Below are positions 1 to 9,030 of a DNA stretch of 64,000 nucleotides, one piece after another. Each line of letters begins with the position of its first letter. The first letter of the stretch is position 1. Both the position numbers and the translations under genes were made by a program. The notes below the pieces were generated by a model. That model was not told the origin of the DNA. It searched no databases and saw only the letters and a program-made list of their open reading frames with translations. The DNA is from Chitinophaga silvatica (GTDB lineage Bacteria > Bacteroidota > Bacteroidia > Chitinophagales > Chitinophagaceae), in contig NZ_QPMM01000001.1 of the NCBI RefSeq assembly GCF_003419895.1, forward strand, positions 496,001 through 560,000, given 5' to 3'.

Positions 1-830
1 TTGCACCATATGGCGCTTGGGCAGGAGGATATTATGAAGTATCAATTGCCTATACACGTGGAAACGTTGCAGCTGCATCAACGCATATAGTTAGCATATC
101 CCATTCAAATCCATCGCTTTGGAGAGAAGCCGGGAAAATAAACAGTAATCCTTATGCCTCTGGAGGGCAAACTAGTTTTACTGTGGATATAAATACTGCT
201 TATACAGCTGCGGCACTACGTATCAGGGCAACAGCGGTAAGTGGCGTAACAACTGATACTCTTCGACTTTTTGTGAAAGTGCGTTCTGTAGGCGTCACTT
301 CTTCATGGACGGCGCAGAATATCACTGGTAATGATATTAATCCGTTGCCTTTGGCTCCAATGACTGCAGAATGGAATTTGTGGGTAGGTAATCCATTTTT
401 TGCTACTGCAGCTAAAGTGGCTATTAAAGCAGATGTAAATGGAAATGTAGGGATTGGAACATTAAATCCTCAGTCGTTGCTCTCAGTTGCAGGTACCATT
501 ACTGCACAGAAGGTGAAAGTTACATCTACTGGCTGGCCCGATTATGTATTCGGAAAAGACTATAAACTACCAACTTTACAGGAAGTAGAAAAACATATTC
601 TGGAACATGGCCACCTGCCTGGAGTACCGTCTGAAGCTGAGGTGAAAAAGAATGATGTAGACCTTGGCCAGATGAATGAAATATTGCTGAAGAAGATTGA
701 AGAACTGACGTTGTATCTGCTTCAAGAGAAAAAAGAGAGCAGTCTGCAATTTGAACAATTAAGAAAAGAAAATGAATTGTTGAGGAAGGAAGTAGAGGAA
801 TTGAAAATCAAACAACAGGTACATGAATAA
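1..830 (+). CDS. Tail-fibre-like surface protein, C-terminal part (5' end outside window)
   Basis: The reading frame is open from the left edge, so only the 3' end of a longer gene is present. The last 120 or so codons carry a pattern common at the C-terminus of Bacteroidota surface and tail-fibre-like proteins: VGIGT-x-NP, then W-P-D-Y-V-F, Y-x-L-x-x-L-x-E-V-E, HLPGVPSEAEV, and a closing Lys/Glu/Leu-rich segment (KIEELTLYLLQ onward) that should form a coiled coil. In phage fibres and S74-type proteins such tails help trimerise or fold the fibre. No catalytic residues can be judged because the N-terminus is missing. The function on this cell is unknown; it could be a secreted structural protein or a prophage-derived fibre, but no other phage genes are nearby. 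The class is fairly certain, the role is not. Confidence 0.6.
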   Translation, partial: APYGAWAGGYYEVSIAYTRGNVAAASTHIVSISHSNPSLWREAGKINSNPYASGGQTSFTVDINTAYTAAALRIRATAVSGVTTDTLRLFVKVRSVGVTSSWTAQNITGNDINPLPLAPMTAEWNLWVGNPFFATAAKVAIKADVNGNVGIGTLNPQSLLSVAGTITAQKVKVTSTGWPDYVFGKDYKLPTLQEVEKHILEHGHLPGVPSEAEVKKNDVDLGQMNEILLKKIEELTLYLLQEKKESSLQFEQLRKENELLRKEVEELKIKQQVHE

Positions 831-877
831 TGATCCTGTTGTTAATACTTTAAATTATATCAATAAATTGAATTTAC

Positions 878-1063
878 ATGGCCCAAGAATCTTTTGCAAC
901 AAGACTTTCAGCCATTTGGATAGGAGCTCTTTTTTTCTGGCTATTGAAAGGGTTTAAAGGGAAATTATCAGACGAGATTTCGGATCATGAAATCCGGAAT
1001 ATGTGGGTAGGATATTTAATATCTATAGTTTCTCTTTTTATAATAATATTTTGTATTTTATAA
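878..1063 (+). CDS. Small two-segment membrane protein, hypothetical
   Basis: A 61-residue protein with two hydrophobic stretches: residues about 10-25 (LSAIWIGALFFWLLKG) and about 43-60 (VGYLISIVSLFIIIF), separated by a charged loop (KGKLSDEISDHEIRN). It is probably an inner-membrane hairpin. It starts 47 bases after the surface protein and is followed by another small membrane protein, so the two may be co-transcribed. I do not recognise a family. The ORF is short, but its composition and the clear charged/hydrophobic alternation favour a real gene over a chance frame. Confidence 0.5.
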   Translation: MAQESFATRLSAIWIGALFFWLLKGFKGKLSDEISDHEIRNMWVGYLISIVSLFIIIFCIL

Positions 1064-1185
1064 AAACCAAAGTATTTATATTATTGGATTTGAATGAAGA
1101 TAATATTACTCTGAAGCTGCACCTGGTTGTGTCTGTAAAAAAGATGATAAACAGCTACGCCTCTTAAAGGCTTAAATATTAAACA

Positions 1186-1560
1186 ATGTATTTGGATAAG
1201 CGCAACTTTCAACTGATACCATTTATTTCAATAATAATTATGGTCATTATCACGTGGTATAGTTTTTTTTTGAATGAAGTATCTCCAATAGTAAAACATA
1301 AAATAGCTTTAGCACTTATTATTGTAAATCTGATAATTTATTTTGTCAATTCCCGTATAGCTATTGCCTGTACGGGTTTAATTCTCATTTTGCTGATACT
1401 AAATTTCATTAGTGTAACTTATGAAACCAATACCCTTTCTTTTTTCCTAACCCTTGGAAAGCTGGAGATCTCGACACCTGATATTCAATGGATACCATTT
1501 TTAGTATTAGTTGTATATCTAATTCTAAATTTTAAAGTTGTGAAGTCCTTTTTTAAGTGA
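1186..1560 (+). CDS. Hypothetical polytopic membrane protein
   Basis: A 124-residue protein dominated by hydrophobic segments: about 10-28, 37-55, 57-78 and 102-120, so four membrane spans are likely. There is a short soluble stretch (VTYETNTLSF...KLEISTPDIQW) between spans three and four. It lies between the small membrane protein and the LanKC-like gene, 122 bases after the former. No catalytic or binding motif is visible and I do not recognise the family. Its position upstream of the lanthionine synthetase suggests immunity or export, but that is only a guess from location. Confidence 0.5.
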   Translation: MYLDKRNFQLIPFISIIIMVIITWYSFFLNEVSPIVKHKIALALIIVNLIIYFVNSRIAIACTGLILILLILNFISVTYETNTLSFFLTLGKLEISTPDIQWIPFLVLVVYLILNFKVVKSFFK

Positions 1561-1766
1561 GTGAAGTTTTTGATGTTATCTCCAATTAACTGATCATCAA
1601 CCGTTCTACCTTTTTTTTTCAAATTTTCCCCATTGCCGTATTGTAGCAGTTCCTTCTGTTAATTTAGAGACGCTATGCCGACTCAATGTGCCCTAATCAG
1701 AAACCCTCAATCAAATTAACTATATACGCAGGTCTTTGCCTGCACTTAATCTAAAAACTTCAAATA

Positions 1767-4451
1767 ATGCAGGACACCTCAGGTAACTATCAACTATCAG
1801 AAATCTCAGCCAAGTTTAAAGAGTTTGTTGATTATAAAACCATTCTGGAAGAATTTGGTTTGACCTGTACCGATGCCGAATATTACTGGCAGGTTGGAGA
1901 AATTGATGCGGTTCAGGGTTGGATATTGCATTTATCCTGTGTTCGTGCCCAAACCCAGGAGCTTTTCCGTTTGGTAATTCCCGAATTGGTAAATGATGAT
2001 GTACCATTTCGTTTAGTTAAGGATAGTGAAACTGCCAAGATGATTGATTATGCTAATTTGGGCATTGAGAGGATGGGAAAGATAATGTCTATCTATCCAA
2101 AACAACATACTGATATTGTATTACTGGCGCATAAACTGATTATATTAACTTCGGCATTTAGAGGCCCTGCAATCCTTACAGACCGAAAGTTGGGTGGAAT
2201 AGTATATACGAGATATGGTAGTTATAATGGAATACGTAACAAAGAGAATCCGGCAGACCTTAACAGATATATTTATAGTCCAAGCGGTGAATTAGTGCCG
2301 GATGAGTATGCGATTCCATTTGCAGTACCCCAGCATTTAACCTGGCCATTTGAAGCTATTACAGACCCATACCCTAAACCGTTACCTAAGCTTTGGAATA
2401 ATGCCTATAAGCCACTTTTTGTAGTAAGACAAAACGTTAAAGGATCTGTGTTTAAAGGAATCTACATGAAGTCTTTCCTCAATGTAAAATATTGCATTAT
2501 CAAGGAAGGAAAAATGGGTATGTGGGAAGATGAATGGGGTAGAGACATACAGGATAGATTACAATGGCAATATGATCTGTGTAAAGATCTGAGCAATGAT
2601 ATTCCCTTCCCTAAGATTTTCGATCTCTTCAAAATGAACGATGATATGTATCTCGCTATGGAGTTCATAAAAGGGAAATCAATAGAAGAGATCGTGATAG
2701 CAAGTTACATGGGGAAAAGCTGGTCGGAACTTCCGAAGGCAGACAAACTTAAATTATGTGATTATCTGATAAGGATAGTTAATATAATTAAAAAATTTCA
2801 CGAGCGTGGGTATGTGCATCGGGATATTAGCGGACAGAATTTTATGATTGATAAAAAAGACAGGATTAAGCTAATTGATGTAGAACTGGCATACTCATAT
2901 AAGGATAACAGACCAGATCCTGCATTTAAATATGGATCAGATGGATTTGTATCTCCAGAGCAAGATGCGCATCAGGTACCAACAGTATATGAAGATATTT
3001 TTGCAATTGGAGGATTAATCACGTTAGTGTTGACAGGTATCCACCCCAATAAATATAATAAACTGCATAATACATATACCAAAGAACAATTCCTGGCAGT
3101 AAATAATGATGAAGGGTTAGCCGAAATAGTTGGAAGAACACAATTGTTTGAACCCACATCCAGGCCCGATATAGATGAAATTATACAGGAATTAAATAGA
3201 TTTTACGCAGATGTAAAAGCACAGAAGGAATTTCCAAAAATTAAAGTAAACAGGTTGGATGATGAAACACTCACCACAATGATCAATAATGGAATTGAGG
3301 CATTGGGAACGGAGTCTTACAGTGCTCCGGATGCTAAATGGCACTCTCCTTTAATCATTAATGATGGTGGATTGGGTGTTCCACAAATGAGAAGAAGTTA
3401 TTTGCCGGCGATGTATAATGGGATGACAGGTATAGCTTATCTCACAACTTTTGCAGCGGCGTTGGACTACGATATTTCACCAGTGGCCAACATTTATGAA
3501 AACTCGCTTGCTCATTTAATTAAAAAATATTCTACAGAGAAGAAAGAACTGGCTGTAGGGCTTTACGGTGGCTGGTCAGGAATTGCCCTTACCTTCCTTG
3601 AAGGTATGAAAGCGGGATTAATACCTGCAGATGAAGCCAATGTGGGTATGATTGCAAAAGCTTTTGAAAATATTTCTGAGTTTACAGATTTGAATAGTGG
3701 AGTAGCCGGACAGGGAGCAGCACTTTTGCAATGTGGTGAATTATTGGGAATGGAATCGATCCGGCCGCTGTTGGATCATTATGTGAAAGTGTTACTGGAA
3801 ACGCAGCAAAGTGATGGAGCCTGGTATGGAATGCCGGGAACACCATTCGATAAATTAAAACATCCAGGGCTGGCAGTGGGGGCAGGAGGAATTGTTATTT
3901 TCCTGATGGCCTACACAGCGAGATATCCGGATGAAAAAGTTACCGCAGCTGCCAGAAAGGGCCTTTCCTGGATGATTAGCCAGGCTAAAAAGGGAAAAGA
4001 TATTTATACGTGGGATTCATTAAAAGATGATGTTTGGATCAAACGTTATTGCAGAGACATTGGAATTCCTGGTATCGCACTTACTTTCATTTATGCCTAT
4101 ACGCATTTCAAAGATCCATTATATAAAGAAGTTGCAACGGGCTCATTGTTAGGCATCAATGCCCAACCTGTTTTAATGGATTCAACTATTGGAACAGGAC
4201 TAGCCGGTTTGGGAGATGTATATCTGGAAGCGGTAAATGCATTTGGTGAAGACATCTGGCAGGAAAGAGCCGATTGGATTGCCAATCTGCTTAAATCTAC
4301 CCATGTATATTCACAGGATAAATCAAAATACTGGATTACAGGTATTAATCCTGATAGTCCGGCAGAACTGATGACGGGATTCAGTGGGGTATTGTATTTT
4401 CTGCTTAAATACAAGCACGTAAATATGTTTAACAATCTTCTTTTGCCATAA
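1767..4451 (+). CDS. LanKC-like lanthionine synthetase (kinase plus LanC-like cyclase)
   Basis: An 894-residue three-part protein. Residues about 1-210 match the position of the lyase-like N-terminal region of class III synthetases. Residues about 225-490 form a Ser/Thr kinase-like domain with HRD at 351-353, an Asn four residues on (SGQNF), and a metal-binding Asp at 371 in an unusual D-V-E instead of DFG. Residues about 500-890 are a LanC-like alpha-toroid with glycine motifs (LYGGWSGIA, SGVAGQGAAL, GIPGIALTF, GTGLAGLG). In this family the kinase phosphorylates Ser/Thr of a precursor peptide, the lyase eliminates phosphate and the cyclase region closes the ring. Of the zinc ligands of true LanC enzymes only Cys762 has a possible equivalent; the Cys-His pair is absent at GTGLAGLG, as in zinc-less class III enzymes. 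No convincing precursor gene or transporter is adjacent. Confidence 0.75.
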   Translation: MQDTSGNYQLSEISAKFKEFVDYKTILEEFGLTCTDAEYYWQVGEIDAVQGWILHLSCVRAQTQELFRLVIPELVNDDVPFRLVKDSETAKMIDYANLGIERMGKIMSIYPKQHTDIVLLAHKLIILTSAFRGPAILTDRKLGGIVYTRYGSYNGIRNKENPADLNRYIYSPSGELVPDEYAIPFAVPQHLTWPFEAITDPYPKPLPKLWNNAYKPLFVVRQNVKGSVFKGIYMKSFLNVKYCIIKEGKMGMWEDEWGRDIQDRLQWQYDLCKDLSNDIPFPKIFDLFKMNDDMYLAMEFIKGKSIEEIVIASYMGKSWSELPKADKLKLCDYLIRIVNIIKKFHERGYVHRDISGQNFMIDKKDRIKLIDVELAYSYKDNRPDPAFKYGSDGFVSPEQDAHQVPTVYEDIFAIGGLITLVLTGIHPNKYNKLHNTYTKEQFLAVNNDEGLAEIVGRTQLFEPTSRPDIDEIIQELNRFYADVKAQKEFPKIKVNRLDDETLTTMINNGIEALGTESYSAPDAKWHSPLIINDGGLGVPQMRRSYLPAMYNGMTGIAYLTTFAAALDYDISPVANIYENSLAHLIKKYSTEKKELAVGLYGGWSGIALTFLEGMKAGLIPADEANVGMIAKAFENISEFTDLNSGVAGQGAALLQCGELLGMESIRPLLDHYVKVLLETQQSDGAWYGMPGTPFDKLKHPGLAVGAGGIVIFLMAYTARYPDEKVTAAARKGLSWMISQAKKGKDIYTWDSLKDDVWIKRYCRDIGIPGIALTFIYAYTHFKDPLYKEVATGSLLGINAQPVLMDSTIGTGLAGLGDVYLEAVNAFGEDIWQERADWIANLLKSTHVYSQDKSKYWITGINPDSPAELMTGFSGVLYFLLKYKHVNMFNNLLLP

Positions 4452-4478
4452 TATCAGTCTCGGCTCTATTTGTTGATG

Positions 4479-4518
4479 GGGGATCTGTTTCTGTTCTCAG
4501 AAACGATCCCCTTTTTTT
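4479..4518 (+). terminator. Intrinsic terminator after the LanKC-like gene
   Basis: GGGGATC (4479-4485) and GTTTCTG pair with CAGAAAC and GATCCCC (4505-4511) around a TTCT loop, with one bulged T. Seven Ts follow (4512-4518). It lies 28 bases after the LanKC stop and before the convergent membrane protein gene. Confidence 0.85.
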
Positions 4519-4544
4519 GAGTTTAACATGGCATTTACAAATGA

Positions 4545-5954
4545 CTAGCGCAATTGCCGTAATTTTTCGATCATTAATAGCATAAAACTTAAACAAATGA
4601 TCATTGGAAATACCTGATATCTGAATACTATAGGAGAGGCAAGAATACTAAAGCCGCAATTGATAACCAGTAAAACAACGATTAGCCAGAGGGATTTATT
4701 AAATAGATGATCTGTAGCTAGTTTATGTCTGTTGGAAATCCAGCTTCCCAGTATTATTGCTCCGAATAAATTGATGGCCATAAAAATGGCAGGGAATAAC
4801 AACAGTATTTTATCCTGGATAGTCCATGATATTGCGCGTACTTCCTGGCTGGGGTAATGGAACCAATTTGTTACCGAAGTTGGTACCATATTGGATCCCA
4901 GATTGTAAACCTTTAGTTTCTCCAGTGGAGGTAAGAAGTAATTGAGCGTATTGGGAAGTAAAAAATACCTGCTGAAGGCAATAGGATGATTTTTGATCAG
5001 GGAAGTGCCATAGCTACCATATACGGGTGCAACTGCTCCCCAGCTTTGAAATCCCCCTGTAGTATCAATAATTGTCTGAGATTTTTCTGCCAGGAAGGAT
5101 TTTAATGGGGCATATGGGTATTTAATATAAAATGCTCCATCCCATGGACTGACATGCTTTAATTCTTCAGGAATACTATCGAAGTAGTTTCGGACAACTT
5201 TATGGAATTCTTCAGTTCCGGCAGGAGGTGCATCTGTAGCATTAATAAATGGATACATATAAAATGCATTGTTGGCTATTTGCCAACCACCAAAGACAGA
5301 GAATTGTGCATGCCCGGTTAATGTCTTAGCTGTATTGCGGGTATGTATTACAAAAGCACCTATTAATATTATGGGTAAAAGGATACCGGTAAGTTTCCAA
5401 CCCATGCTTAATTTGCTAAGTGCATAGGCAATAATAGTAATCAATGGATAGTACATAGCATTATATCGCAATGTAAATGCCGCACTTATCAATAATGCAT
5501 GTATAAATACCAGTGTTATGGTTGGTCGGTGAATTAATTGAAGCAGCTGAGTGGCCCAAAACAGGCTAATAGCAAGAAATAGGGAATCGCTGGAAATATA
5601 ATTACTCAGATAAAGATGAAGCGGATTAAAGAACAAGCAAATAAATAAGGTATTGATTATCCACCTGGCAGGATGAAAATAGGTAGAGAGAATATGTAAA
5701 AAGTAGAAAACAGCACATTGTAGCACTAAATATTGAAATACTACTACTGCTGTATCTGAGGTGGTAATCAAATGAAACAAGGCAAGGAATTTTGAATAAC
5801 CGATAGGCCAGATACTAACATCTATTCCGCTTTGTGCAGCATTGATATAGCTGAATGAATCCGAAAAGTAATCGGCATATGGGTAAAGGAGTTTGAATAG
5901 CGTAATCTGCAGAATACTGGCCAAAAGGGCAATAATAAGATACTTGCGGTTCAT
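4545..5954 (-). CDS. Polytopic membrane protein, GT-C glycosyltransferase-like
   Basis: A 469-residue protein with about ten hydrophobic spans across its length and a larger extracytoplasmic loop around residues 215-375. The first loop carries an acidic motif (YADYFSDSFSYINAAQ), reminiscent of the catalytic Asp in the first loop of GT-C enzymes (ArnT/PMT type), which move sugars from polyprenyl phosphate donors to acceptors outside the membrane. The fold assignment rests on topology and this loop only. It converges on the LanKC gene and is divergent from the GH5-like gene, with 138 bases between the two start codons. A plain hypothetical membrane protein remains possible. Confidence 0.5.
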   Translation of the reverse strand: MNRKYLIIALLASILQITLFKLLYPYADYFSDSFSYINAAQSGIDVSIWPIGYSKFLALFHLITTSDTAVVVFQYLVLQCAVFYFLHILSTYFHPARWIINTLFICLFFNPLHLYLSNYISSDSLFLAISLFWATQLLQLIHRPTITLVFIHALLISAAFTLRYNAMYYPLITIIAYALSKLSMGWKLTGILLPIILIGAFVIHTRNTAKTLTGHAQFSVFGGWQIANNAFYMYPFINATDAPPAGTEEFHKVVRNYFDSIPEELKHVSPWDGAFYIKYPYAPLKSFLAEKSQTIIDTTGGFQSWGAVAPVYGSYGTSLIKNHPIAFSRYFLLPNTLNYFLPPLEKLKVYNLGSNMVPTSVTNWFHYPSQEVRAISWTIQDKILLLFPAIFMAINLFGAIILGSWISNRHKLATDHLFNKSLWLIVVLLVINCGFSILASPIVFRYQVFPMIICLSFMLLMIEKLRQLR

Positions 5955-6092
5955 ATGCGGTTTATTGAGGGGTGGTAATTGGTATATAAAAGGAGTTGGC
6001 TGCCTATTGTGGTAGCAGATATACTAACGTTGTTGGCTTTCCTGGTCTTTAATTCACGTATAGCCCTACTATTAATATACAAAATATACGTC

Positions 6093-7136
6093 ATGAAATC
6101 TCTGTTTTATTGTTTTTTAATTCTAATCTCAAAACCGATTTACGCACAGGAAATCTGGTCTGTAGAGCAGGCCAATAATTGGTATCAGCAGCAACCCTGG
6201 ATTACAGGTGCTAATTTCCTTCCTTCCACTGCGGTTAATCAGCTGGAGATGTGGCAAGAAGAAACTTTCGATACCGCTACAATTAACCGGGAGTTGGGAT
6301 ATGCCGCAGCTATTGGATTTAACACCATGCGTGTTTATTTACACCACCTGGCCTGGTTGGAAGATAGTACAGGATTTAAAAACAGAATACACCAATACCT
6401 GGCTATTGCGGAAAATCATGGGATCAAAACCATCTTCGTGTTTTTCGACGATTGCTGGAAAGACCATTATACTCCCGGGCCTCAGCCTCTCCCTATCCCT
6501 GGTGTTCATAACAGCCAGTGGCTCAAAGATCCAGGCAGCCTGATAGATCAGCAACCCGCGTTAATGGATACACTGGAAGTTTATGTAAAAGATATTATGT
6601 CCACTTTCCGAAACGATAACCGTATCCGTATCTGGGATTTATATAATGAACCAGGTCACTTCGGACATGGCGATAAAAGCTGGCCCCTGCTCCGTAACGT
6701 AGTTGCCTGGGCCAGAAGTATACATCCTTCCCAACCAATTACAATTGGCCTCTGGAACCCAAATTTTACTGCATTTAACGAATTTCAGATAGCCAATTCA
6801 GATATTATCACTTTCCATAATTACAGAGATACGGCTTCCATGCTTTCTGCTATAGATACACTACAATCCTATAACCGCCCTCTTATCTGTACAGAATATA
6901 TGAAACGCCCCAATAACAGCACTTTTGCTACCCATATGCCTTTGATGAAAGCTAAAAAAGTGGGCGCAATCAATTGGGGATTGGTGGCTGGTAAATCACA
7001 AACCAATTATCCTCAAGGCAATAAAGGAGGGGAGCCCGTACCTGAACTTTGGTATCACGATATCTTCTACCCGGACGGAAGACCCTTTAATAGTGATGAA
7101 ACAACCTTTATTCTTAAGATGAATACAAATCACTAA
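6093..7136 (+). CDS. Secreted glycoside hydrolase, GH5-like (cellulase superfamily)
   Basis: I place the start at the ATG at 6093 because it gives a normal signal peptide (MKSLFYCFLILISKPIYAQ); the frame is open further upstream, but that extension is a second hydrophobic stretch without an ATG. The mature part is a TIM-barrel of about 330 residues. WDLYNEP carries the likely acid/base Glu186 and LICTEY carries the likely nucleophile Glu268, spaced as in clan GH-A. The barrel start (GANFLPSTAVNQLEMW) matches GH5-related beta-glycosidases. The substrate is not evident; a plant or fungal beta-glycan is probable given the GH10 and GH43 genes elsewhere in the window. It stands alone, with no SusC/SusD pair next to it. 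Confidence 0.72.
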   Translation: MKSLFYCFLILISKPIYAQEIWSVEQANNWYQQQPWITGANFLPSTAVNQLEMWQEETFDTATINRELGYAAAIGFNTMRVYLHHLAWLEDSTGFKNRIHQYLAIAENHGIKTIFVFFDDCWKDHYTPGPQPLPIPGVHNSQWLKDPGSLIDQQPALMDTLEVYVKDIMSTFRNDNRIRIWDLYNEPGHFGHGDKSWPLLRNVVAWARSIHPSQPITIGLWNPNFTAFNEFQIANSDIITFHNYRDTASMLSAIDTLQSYNRPLICTEYMKRPNNSTFATHMPLMKAKKVGAINWGLVAGKSQTNYPQGNKGGEPVPELWYHDIFYPDGRPFNSDETTFILKMNTNH

Positions 7137-7271
7137 ATCGATTTTTCCTAATTTCTAAAAAAAATTTCCCGTATTTATAAACACTCTCTTCGTTAGGTTA
7201 TTATTTTTGTTTCATTGTTACCATCCTATGTTCACCCTGTAAATTATCAACGCAGGTTATCTTTAATGTGA

Positions 7272-7865
7272 ATGGATCAGAATATCAACCAAAAATGGCT
7301 GTCGTTTAAAGAAGGGAACCAGCATGAATTTCAATGGATCTACGATAATTATTATCCGCATCTGTTAAATTATGCTCGCCGCTTCGGAAACGATACGCTA
7401 TTATTGGAAGAATGTATTCAGGACCTATTCGTCAAACTGTGGCTAAATCGCGAAACATTAGGCAACCCAGTATCAATTAAACATTACCTATTTAAGTCTT
7501 TCCGCCATCTGCTTTACAATAAACTGGCCGGAAGAAGGAAACTATTGCCAATAGGAGGAAGCGACAACTTTCTACATTTCGACCTTAGCGTAGCACCTAT
7601 CGAATTTAAAAACGAAATGAGTGAAAGAATGCAAGCCATGCTTAAAAAATTGACTCCCCGACAACAGGAAGCTATCTTCCTCTTCTACGTAGAAGATATG
7701 AGCTACCAGGAAGTAGCAGAGGTCCTGAATATGCAGGTTGGTGGAGCCTATAAACTAATTTATAGAGCATTGGACAGCCTTAAAGCTAATTCTGAATTGT
7801 ATTTGCTTACTATACTTATCTCAACCCTCCGACTTTTATCCAACCCTGTATCTACCGAAATATAG
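7272..7865 (+). CDS. ECF-type RNA polymerase sigma factor (FecI-like)
   Basis: A 197-residue sigma-70 family protein of ECF size. Region 2 is near residues 20-90 (YDNYYPHLLNYARRF, CIQDLFVKLW) and region 4 near 125-175 (LTPRQQEAIFLFYVEDMSYQEVAEVL) with its helix-turn-helix. Such factors are held inactive by a membrane FecR partner, here the next gene, and released when a TonB receptor binds its ligand. It heads the co-oriented cluster running to about 20 kb. A TATTTTTG box lies at 7202-7209, about 60 bases before the start, but no matching TTTG element was found at the usual distance upstream of it. Confidence 0.92.
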   Translation: MDQNINQKWLSFKEGNQHEFQWIYDNYYPHLLNYARRFGNDTLLLEECIQDLFVKLWLNRETLGNPVSIKHYLFKSFRHLLYNKLAGRRKLLPIGGSDNFLHFDLSVAPIEFKNEMSERMQAMLKKLTPRQQEAIFLFYVEDMSYQEVAEVLNMQVGGAYKLIYRALDSLKANSELYLLTILISTLRLLSNPVSTEI

Positions 7866-7934
7866 GGTAAACGTTAAGCTGCTTTAATAACTCCAATTTC
7901 TTAATGCATTGATATGCAGCATTTTTCCTGCAAT

Positions 7935-7996
7935 GAAAATTTTTTTTTCACCCGTGGGATAAAATGGGCTAATGCAACTGTATATCTATTAAAATA
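7935..7996 (+). promoter_or_regulatory. Candidate promoter/leader of the FecR-TonB operon
   Basis: The 149-base gap between sigma factor and FecR holds an A-run running into nine Ts (7937-7948), then CACCCGTGGGATAAAATGGG and ACTGTATATCTATT. Similar A/T-run plus CACCC...GGG blocks ahead of fecR are, as I recall them, common in sphingobacterial FecI/FecR loci, where they would be read by the cognate ECF factor. This is a pattern match, not a proven promoter. Confidence 0.3.
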
Positions 7997-8014
7997 AAAC
8001 CCGCCAGACTAGCT

Positions 8015-9028
8015 ATGGGGATTAAAGACTATCAGCAATACGAATTGGCCGACTTCCTGGCAGACGAAGATTTTAAAAACTGGACTAACGGGAACACCGT
8101 AGATCTACAGCTCAATGCCCATTGGGAGAAGATTAAAATACAGTTTCCTGAAAAGGCTGTAATAATTGAAGAAGCAAGGGGTATGGTAAATGAACTACGA
8201 TACCTGCCGGTTTTCCCTTCGGCGGAGTCACATCAACGTGTCTGGAATCAGATTAATAAGAATATAGAACAATCAATACCACATATCAATTCTGTTAAAT
8301 GGTTCCGCTTTGCCTATAGATATGCTGCAGCTATTGTTGGTTTGGGTGTACTAACAGTTGGACTTACCTATTATAATAAACAACAGGCATTTATTTGCAA
8401 AACCGGTTTCGGTAAAGACACTACTTTCTTCCTGCCGGATGGCTCCAAAGTTATGCTGGCCGCTAACTCTGAAGTTATTTACCGAACCCCGAAAAACCCG
8501 AATCAATTAAGAGAAATCTGGTTAAAAGGAGAAGCATACTTCGATATACTACCCGTTGCTCATAATAGCTTTACTGTACATATAGACGGAGGCGTTGATG
8601 TAAGAGTACTTGGTACAGCCTTTCTGGTAAAGAACCGCCATGGACAAACCAGCGTATCTCTCGATAACGGTAAAATTCAGGTACAGATGCCGGGAGTAGC
8701 TCAACATCTTCTTCAACCAGGCGAAACAGTGGTTGCTGATACAAAAGCAAGAGTGATCACCAAACAAATTACTAGTCCGGCTGAAACACGGGAGTGGAAA
8801 GGTCATAACATCCTGTTACAGGAAACAACTGTAAAGGAAATCATTGCAATGTTTAAAGATTACTATAACAAGGAACTGATTATTTCTGACCCAATACTTT
8901 TAGAAAAGAAAGTGGATGGAATGCTGCCTTCAAATAATGAAACACAAGCCCTTAAAGCCCTTAGCGTGATTTTGAATGCAGAGATAACAGTACAGGATAC
9001 CATAATACAGCTTAAAGTAAGAAACTGA
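8015..9028 (+). CDS. FecR-family anti-sigma factor
   Basis: A 337-residue single-pass inner-membrane protein. The N-terminal about 90 residues are cytoplasmic and would bind the sigma factor. A hydrophobic segment follows at about residues 104-122 (YAAAIVGLGVLTVGL). Periplasmically there is a FecR domain (FLPDGSKVMLAANSEV, WLKGEAYFDI, VRVLGTAFLVKN) and a C-terminal DUF4974-like fold (LQETTVKEIIAMFKDYYNKEL). It transmits the signal from the TonB receptor encoded two bases downstream to the sigma factor upstream. Both gene order and spacing are typical of the family. Confidence 0.93.
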   Translation: MGIKDYQQYELADFLADEDFKNWTNGNTVDLQLNAHWEKIKIQFPEKAVIIEEARGMVNELRYLPVFPSAESHQRVWNQINKNIEQSIPHINSVKWFRFAYRYAAAIVGLGVLTVGLTYYNKQQAFICKTGFGKDTTFFLPDGSKVMLAANSEVIYRTPKNPNQLREIWLKGEAYFDILPVAHNSFTVHIDGGVDVRVLGTAFLVKNRHGQTSVSLDNGKIQVQMPGVAQHLLQPGETVVADTKARVITKQITSPAETREWKGHNILLQETTVKEIIAMFKDYYNKELIISDPILLEKKVDGMLPSNNETQALKALSVILNAEITVQDTIIQLKVRN

Positions 9029-9030
9029 TA

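Noticed and set aside
1..830. Prophage region, from the tail-fibre-like sequence
   Set aside because: No capsid, terminase, integrase or other phage genes follow; such C-termini are common in ordinary surface proteins.
1084..1167. Frame starting at TTG reading LDLNEDNITLKLHLVV
   Set aside because: No ATG, open frame runs in from upstream, and AT-rich sequence gives such frames by chance.
1675..1719. 14-codon ORF with Cys, Thr and Ser before the LanKC gene
   Set aside because: Too short, no leader-like sequence, and it overlaps another tiny frame; no reason to call it a precursor.
7202..7209. TATTTTTG as the sigma factor promoter
   Set aside because: No TTTG element at the expected distance and T-rich DNA makes chance matches likely; mentioned only with the gene.
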